A stretch of 64,000 nucleotides of DNA from Ga0077555 sp046154645 (lineage in GTDB: Bacteria > Pseudomonadota > Alphaproteobacteria > Rhizobiales > Hyphomicrobiaceae): assembly GCA_046154645.1 (NCBI GenBank), contig JBJXDZ010000043.1, forward strand, positions 11,488 to 75,487. The letters run 5' to 3'. The notes under the pieces were generated by a model. The model ran no database searches, was not told the DNA's origin, and was given only the letters and a program-made list of their open reading frames with translations. The position numbers were made by a program, and so were the translations under genes. Shown here one piece after another: positions 58,494 to 64,000 of the stretch. Every line of letters begins with the position of its first letter. Within the stretch, counting starts at the first letter, position 1.

Positions 58494-61400
58494 TCAGAAG
58501 AACGCGAAGTCGCCGGCGCTGAGATTACCCAATTGCACGCGCTGTAGCACGACGACATCGGTGCCCGTGATGCGGATCTCGACATTGCGGCCGACCTGCA
58601 CGAGCAGGCCCCCGAGATCGCCGAAATCGATGCCGCCGCTGGCGTTTCGGTCGCTGAACAGGGCGTCGTCGAACCGCAGTACGTCCTGGTTGGTGCCGCT
58701 GTCGCCGAAGTTGCGGATGAGGTCGCGACCGAAGCCGGCCTCGAACTCGAACACGTCATTGCCGCCGCCACCTTCCAGCGTGTCATTGCCGGCGCCGCCG
58801 ATCAGTGTGTCACTGCCCCCGCCGCCGAAAATGTCATCGGCGCCGCCACGGCCTTCGAGCCGGTTGTCGGCGGCATTGCCGGTGATCCGGTCATTGCCGC
58901 TGCCGCCAATGACGTTCTCGATCGCGTTCAAAGTGTCGCGGCCGATCTGCGTGCCGCGTCCCGCGTTGCCCGCTAGGTCGACAGTCAGCACGGCTGATAT
59001 CGCAGAATAATCGATCGTGTCGATGCCCGCACCACCGTTGTAGGTGTCGTTGCCGTCGCCGATGGCGGCGAGAATGAGATCATTGCCGTCGCCCCCATTG
59101 ACCGTATCGTTGCCACCGCCCGGCTCAAACACATCGCTTCCGGCGGTGCCTGTCAGCGCGCCACCGGCGCCGCCATTGGTGATCACCGTTGCCACCTCGT
59201 TGGCGCCGTTGATGGTGATGGCGACGCTGCTCGCGGTGTTGTCGACCGACCGGACCAGGATTGTGTCGAGCAGGGTTTGCCCAGCGTTAAGGGCCTGCAA
59301 GGCGGGGAGGCCGTTGTTAAGCGTGTAGGTCCACTCGCCTGCGCCCGTCAGCAACAGGCTGCCATACGTCCCTGTGATTGTGACGGCCTGGAACGCGGCC
59401 TCGGCGGCGCCGTCGACGTCGCTGACGGTGAGCGCGCCGGTGGCGATCTGGCCTGCGCCACTGTCTTCGGTGACGCTACCGGAGCGGACGCCACCGATTA
59501 CAGCCACGTCGTTCACGGCCGCGATGCTGACGCTCACCACCTGCTCGGACACAGCCCCTTGGCCATCGTCGATCAGGATCGTGAAGCTGTCCGCACCGTT
59601 GGCATTGGCCGTCGGCGTGTAGATGAAGGTGCCGGCAACTCCATCGAAGCTGACGCTGCCCGACTGCGGGCCGGCACCTGACTTCACCGTGTAGGTGAGT
59701 ACGTCGCCATCGATATCGGTTGCCCCGATGGCTATGGCCGCGGACGCGGCATCCTCCAGCGTGGTGACGGTGTTCGTGGTGGGGGCGGTTTGCTCGTCGT
59801 TGCTCGGCGTGATCGTGACGTTGACCGCCTGCTCAGACACAGCGCCTTGGCCATCGTCGATCAGGATCGTGAAGCTGTCCGCACCGTTGGCATTGGCCGT
59901 CGGCGTGTAGACGAAGGTGCCGGCAGCGGCATTGAAGCTGACGCTGCCCGACTGCGGGCCGGCACCTGACTTCACCGTGTAGGAGAGTGCGTCACCATCC
60001 ACGTCATCTGCGCCGATGGCGACGACGGCCGAGGACGTATCCTCCAGTGTCGTGACGCTGTTGATGGCGGGGGCGGTTTGCTCGTCGTTGACATTGGTCA
60101 CGGTGACCGCAATCGCCTGCGTGTCGACGAGCACGTCGTCGGATACGTGCACGGTCACGTCGTAGACATTGTCGGCACCAACGTCGGTGGGGGCCTCGAA
60201 GTTGGGAGCGGCGACGAACGATAGAGCGCCTGTCGCAGAGTCGATGTTGAAGTGAGCTGCATCCGCGCCGCCGGTGATCGAGTACGTCAGCGGTTGCGCC
60301 GGCAGATCAGGATCGACGGCCGTGACTGTGGTCACCGCTGTGGCGTTCTCGGCGACCGAGATGGTGGCCGTATCAGCGCCGCCGTTGGAGGTGATCACCG
60401 GGGCGTCGTTCGCGGCCGCGATCGAGACGGTGGTCGATCCCGTCGTGGCAAGCGCGCCGCCGGCGCCCTGTGCACCGGTGTTGCCGTCGCTGAACGTCCA
60501 ATTGATGGTGGCCGAGGCCGGCGGGGCGTTCGAGGTGTTGGCGTAGGTGAGCGCGCTGAGGGCAGCGTTGACCTGGGCCTGGGTCGTGCCGGCGTTGAAG
60601 CTGATGGTGAGCGCGCCGTCGCTTTGTGTCTGCGTCCCGATCGTGGTGCCGGACAGGATGACGTTGAGGCCAGAGATCGACAGTGCACCGCTGGCGCCGA
60701 ACACGTCGTCGGCGTTGGCGCCGCCTTGGCGCGCGAGCGTGATCGAGGCACCGCCGTAGTCGCCTTCGCCGACCAGCGCCGCAAGTTCCGCATCGAAGAT
60801 TGCGACGGAGGTATCGAGGACGACGGCGGGGCCGTCCTCGGTGAACGTGGGCGCGCCGTTCAGCGTGTTGACGGCATCGAAGGTGGTGTCGAGGCTGCCG
60901 TCGGGATTGTAGCGGACGAGAGCAAACTCGCCGGCCTGGCCTAGCGTGAAGCCCGCCACGAGGATCTTGCCGTCGGGCTGCACCTTGACGCTGTATCCGG
61001 CGTCGGAAGTGCCGATCGTCGTGGTCACCGTGCCGTCGCTGTCGAACGTGCTGTCTAGGCTGCCGTCGGCATTGTAGCGGACGAGGGCAAAGTCGGTGGT
61101 CGAGCCATTGGAGGTGGTGCCCGCCACCAGGATCTTGCCGTCGGCCTGCAGTGTGCCGCTGTATCCGGCGTCGGTGGTGCCGATCTCCGTGGTCACCTTG
61201 CCGTCGCCGACTGCGAAACTCGGGGCCTCGTTGACATCGGGCGCCACATCCGTTGTCCCCGTGACCGTAACCGTCACGATCTGCGCGGTCCCATCGGCCG
61301 TCGTCACGGTAAACGTATCCGTTAGCGGCGCACTCGCATCGCTGAGCGCGTTGACGGTCGGGTTGGCGTTGTCGAGTGCGTAGGTCCACGCGCCGGTGGC

Positions 61401-62812
61401 ATTGATGCTGAAGGTACCAAAGCCACTCGTCGTCGTGCCGTTGGTCACGGCCTGGAACGTCGAGAGGCTGTCGACATCGGTCGCCGCAAGCGCGCCGCTC
61501 ACCGTGTTCGGCACCGCGTCTTCGTCGATCGTGCCGCTCGCGGCGCCCGTGATGACGGCGGCATCGTTCACTGCGGCGACAGTGATCTGCACGGTAACAT
61601 CGGCGGAGGTCAGCCCGCCCGTGTCCCGCGCCCGGTAGACGAAGCTGTCGCTGCCATTGAAGTTGGTGCCCGGCTGATAACTGAACGAGCTATCGGCGTT
61701 GAGTGTCAGCGCGCCGTTGGCCGTCGTCGTGACCAACTCGGCCGTGAGCAAGCCGCTCTCTGGATCGGTGTCGCCATTGAGCACGCCATTTGCCGCGGCG
61801 ACGAACAGTGTGGTGTCCTCGGTCGCCGCATAGGGGCCGTCGGCGTCGGCGACGGGCGCCAGATTCGGCGGCGTGCCTTCGTTGATCGTCAGCGTGAACG
61901 TATCCGATACCCTTGCATTGCTGCCGTCGGTCGCGGTGACGACAATGTCGAAGGTCCCGGCGTCGCTGAAACTGGGTGTGCCACTGAAGGTGCCGGTCGC
62001 CGCGTTGAAGGTCAGCCACGCTGGTTGACCGGTCGCGGACAGAGTCCGGCTGTCGCCCACATCGACATCGGCGAACGTGCCGGCAGGCAACGCGAAGTTG
62101 AAAGCCAGCCCCTCCGACGCCTGCTGGTCGGCAATGGCGGCGGCGAGGGAGGGTGCATCGTTCGTGCCCGTCACTTGCACGACGATCGCTTCGGTGTCGG
62201 TCCCGCCCAGGCCATCCGCGACCTGCACCGTGAAGGTGTCTTCAACGGTCGTGCCCGCGGCCAGTGCTTGGAGATTGGCCTGATCATTGGCGAGCGTGTA
62301 GCTCCACGCGCCGGCCTGGTTGACGGTGAATGTGCCGTAGACACCTGCGCGCGTCGAATCGGTGAGTTCAGGCGCGACGGCGATGACCTGTGCGCGCAGC
62401 CAGTCCTCGCCCTGAAAGACCGTGCCAGTGGCCGAGAAGGTGCTGCCGCCGACCACAACGCCATTGTCCAGGTATTCGAACAACGCCGTGACTGCCGTGC
62501 TGTTTGCGACATGATCAAGCCGCAGCCGGATTTGATCGGCGCCCGTGGGCGGGGCCAGCGTAATCGTCTCTAAGACCGTAGTGGTGTTCGCAACGAAATC
62601 GACATCGCGCAGGACGATGCCCAGCCGGCCGTCGACCAGCATGCGCACCTGCAGATCGATGGTATTGTCGCCCGGTTGGTCGGCTGCCGTGCCCGTGCCT
62701 TGCAGACGATCCGTCAGTCGGATGCCGTAGCCTTCGCGCGGGCTGTCCGGCAAAATGAGATCAAACACGCCAGCGACCGAGAAATTGGCTCCCGTCCGCA
62801 AGCCGGCTGTAC
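58494..62812 (-). pseudogene. giant repeat adhesin (RTX/cadherin-like), 5' end lost
   Basis: About 1,440 residues of a type I secreted surface protein. From the N-terminal side: a lectin-like region (FDLILPDSPREGYGIRL), VCBS-type repeats, a putative Ig-like domain (DAPSLAAAIADQQASEGLAF), delta-60 repeats (DGKILVAGTTSNGSTTDFAL), cadherin-like repeats with EDTSSAVVAIGADDVDGDAL, then C-terminal calcium-binding RTX nonapeptides (GNDTVNGGDGNDLI, GGAGNDTLEGGGGND) and a terminal secretion signal. The 5' end is missing: near 62812 the frame crosses into a truncated ISAs1 transposase read out of frame, so an in-frame ATG at 62855 belongs to the IS. No natural start or promoter is visible. Confidence 0.8.
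59540..60115 (-). repeat. two near-identical 288-bp units in the adhesin
   Basis: The segment beginning CCTGCTCGGACACAGC at 59540 recurs, with few changes, at 59828. The period of 288 bp equals 96 residues, one cadherin-like domain. Both units contain the same TILIDDGQGAVSEQ sequence. This is a recent tandem duplication in the adhesin. Confidence 0.8.
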
Positions 62813-63749
62813 TCCCCGAACGAGAGGTCGAGCTGCCCGTGCAGCGCATTCTCAATCTGCCAGTGGGCGCGGGCCGTCGCCAGCAGCGTCGTGGGCGACA
62901 GCTTCTTCGACAGTGCGAAGATGCGCACGTCGGTCGTGATCTTGCCGTCGATCTCGCGTGTCGCGGTCACGCGGCCGAATGCCTTCAGACCCGGGAGCTC
63001 ATGGTGCTCGGCCAGGCCCTTCGCCGCGACGACAACGCCGACGCGCGTCTCGATGCGGCCGTGCGCCTTGGTCTCGGTCTTGGCCGTCGGGGGCTGCTTG
63101 GCTCCCGCCTTCGGCGTGTCCGCCGCGCCGAGGCAGACGCGCGCGTCCGACAGCAGCGACTCCTGGTTGCCCTTCAGCGCGATGCCGTAGTCGCCGCCCT
63201 TGTCGATGATGGCCTTGACCATGCGCCTGTTGCAGTGGAGCGCATCGCCGGTGACGATTTGCCCTTGAGATCGATCAGCCCGATCACCTCGAGTGCTACA
63301 TCGACCTCGTTGCCGTCCTTGGCCGCCACGGTGGCGAGCGTCAGTCGCAGACCGGCCGCGTAGGCCGAGACCATCATTTTGGGCGAGCTCTTCTTGCCCT
63401 TGTCGTCGGCGCCCTTCAGCGACGTGCCGTCGATGGCAATCACGCCGCCCTTCGCCAGCGCTACGACCAGCCGCGCGGTGATCTGCCCCAACGCGGCATC
63501 GAGCGCCTTCGGATCGATCATGCGCAACACCGTCGAGAACGTGTCGTGCGAGGGAATGCCGTGCTTGAGCCTCAGGAAACGCTTGAAAAACTTGAGCTTG
63601 ACGCGACCGGACTCGGCCATCTCTGCGCAGCCCCGGGCGCCGCACAGCACGGCGATGAACGCGATGAGCAGGATCTCGCCGAGCTCATACCGCACGTTCT
63701 CGGCACGCGGATCGGGAACGCTGTCGAACGCGGTGATGAAGAACTGCAT
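62813..63749 (-). pseudogene. ISAs1-family transposase, frameshifted and 3'-truncated
   Basis: The start MQFFITAFDSVPDPRAENVRYELGE and HGIPSHDTFSTVLRMIDP, AIDGTSLKGADDKGKKS are those of an ISAs1 transposase. Near 63257 one base seems lost: the first frame goes off after GLIDLKGK, and the true sequence continues in another frame as QIVTGDALHCNRRMVKAI and so on to IENALHGQLDLSFGE. It then breaks off near 62812, where ISAs1 proteins normally have 40 or more further residues. Both defects make it inactive. Terminal inverted repeats were not identified with confidence. Confidence 0.8.
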
Positions 63750-63877
63750 GGCGGGACTCCTCGCATGGCGGAGCCCTCTCAAGAATCGACGATTCGCGTC
63801 TTTGCAAGCCCGATCGCGCTTCTATTGACGAGGTGATTTGCCTTGTTGCGCGACACCGGAGACGCCGGCTTTTACCG

Positions 63878-64000
63878 TCAGCCGGCCCGCCGCGGCTTGA
63901 AGCGCTTCCAGACCACCGGCACCAGCGAGAGCAATCCCAGACCGATCAGCGCGGTGACGATCTGAGGCGTCAACGCGCCTTTCAGCGTGAACTCTCCCGC
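63878..64000 (-). CDS. C-terminal end of a membrane protein (runs off the right edge)
   Basis: Forty codons and a stop: GEFTLKGALTPQIVTALIGL then GLLSLVPVVWKRFKPRRAG. A single hydrophobic helix followed by a basic tail is seen, as at the end of TVP38/TMEM64-type proteins, but so little is visible that the family is a guess. It lies about 130 bp upstream of the ISAs1 remnant and is not part of the adhesin. Confidence 0.45.
   Translation of the reverse strand, partial: AGEFTLKGALTPQIVTALIGLGLLSLVPVVWKRFKPRRAG

Noticed and set aside
63174..63782. Programmed frameshift in the ISAs1 transposase
   Set aside because: ISAs1 transposases are single-frame genes, there is no slippery sequence at the shift near 63257, and the 3' end is also missing. 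Decay is simpler.

Overview
The window is high-GC chromosomal DNA from a proteobacterium. An alphaproteobacterium, probably of the order Hyphomicrobiales, is the best guess. The clues are a SoxB-type sarcosine oxidase, GMC dehydrogenases, sulfite oxidase beside a TauE/SafE exporter, a TTT-type binding protein, and a small heat-shock gene behind a ROSE-like leader with an RpoH-like promoter. The assignment is inference; no rRNA or other taxonomic marker is present.

Layout. (1) Positions 1-21.8 kb are ordinary chromosome: sarcosine oxidase beta (partial), two GMC oxidoreductases (one fused to an alpha/beta hydrolase with a cysteine nucleophile), a PCu(A)C copper chaperone, an amidase, a phosphoesterase, then a forward cluster: sulfite exporter, sulfite oxidase, succinate dehydrogenase/fumarate reductase B-C-D, a Uma2-family nuclease, subunit A, a MntA/HepT toxin-antitoxin pair, a lone fumarase/tartrate dehydratase alpha subunit, a flavin monooxygenase, a TTT binding protein, a GFA-family zinc protein, Hsp20, and RsfS on the other strand. 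(2) Positions 22,149-57,006 are a 34.9-kb genomic island, bounded by a 49-bp direct repeat that is the 3' part of tRNA-Pro(CGG). It has a tyrosine integrase just inside the left end and paired GTACCGGGA motifs inside both ends. (3) Right of the intact tRNA-Pro lie scraps of mobile elements, a giant repeat adhesin whose 5' end is fused to a truncated ISAs1 transposase, and the tail of a membrane protein.

The island carries two systems that learn or diversify. The first is a diversity-generating retroelement (DGR): two variable target genes, an accessory variability determinant (Avd), a DGR reverse transcriptase and one 126-bp template repeat. Both targets are TIR-domain proteins with a formylglycine-generating-enzyme-like (C-type lectin fold) C-terminus. 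One is a 952-residue TIR-STAND ATPase-transmembrane-FGE protein resembling an innate immune receptor; the other is a 505-residue TIR-coiled-coil-FGE protein. Against the template, the first target differs at 16 positions and the second at 18, and every difference lies at a template adenine. This is direct evidence that mutagenic retrohoming has acted on both. The likely role is a retroelement-tuned, phage-sensing TIR receptor pair; that role is inference.

The second is a complete type I-E CRISPR-Cas locus (cas3, cas8e, cse2, cas7e, cas5e, cas6e, cas1, cas2) followed by a leader and an array of 104 repeats and 103 spacers with an exact 61-bp period. The array holds one duplicated spacer and one 21-bp slippage duplication. 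The island also carries an AlpA-like regulator, a primase-like replication protein, a second tyrosine recombinase with a divergent regulator, a lipoprotein and several membrane proteins of unknown function.
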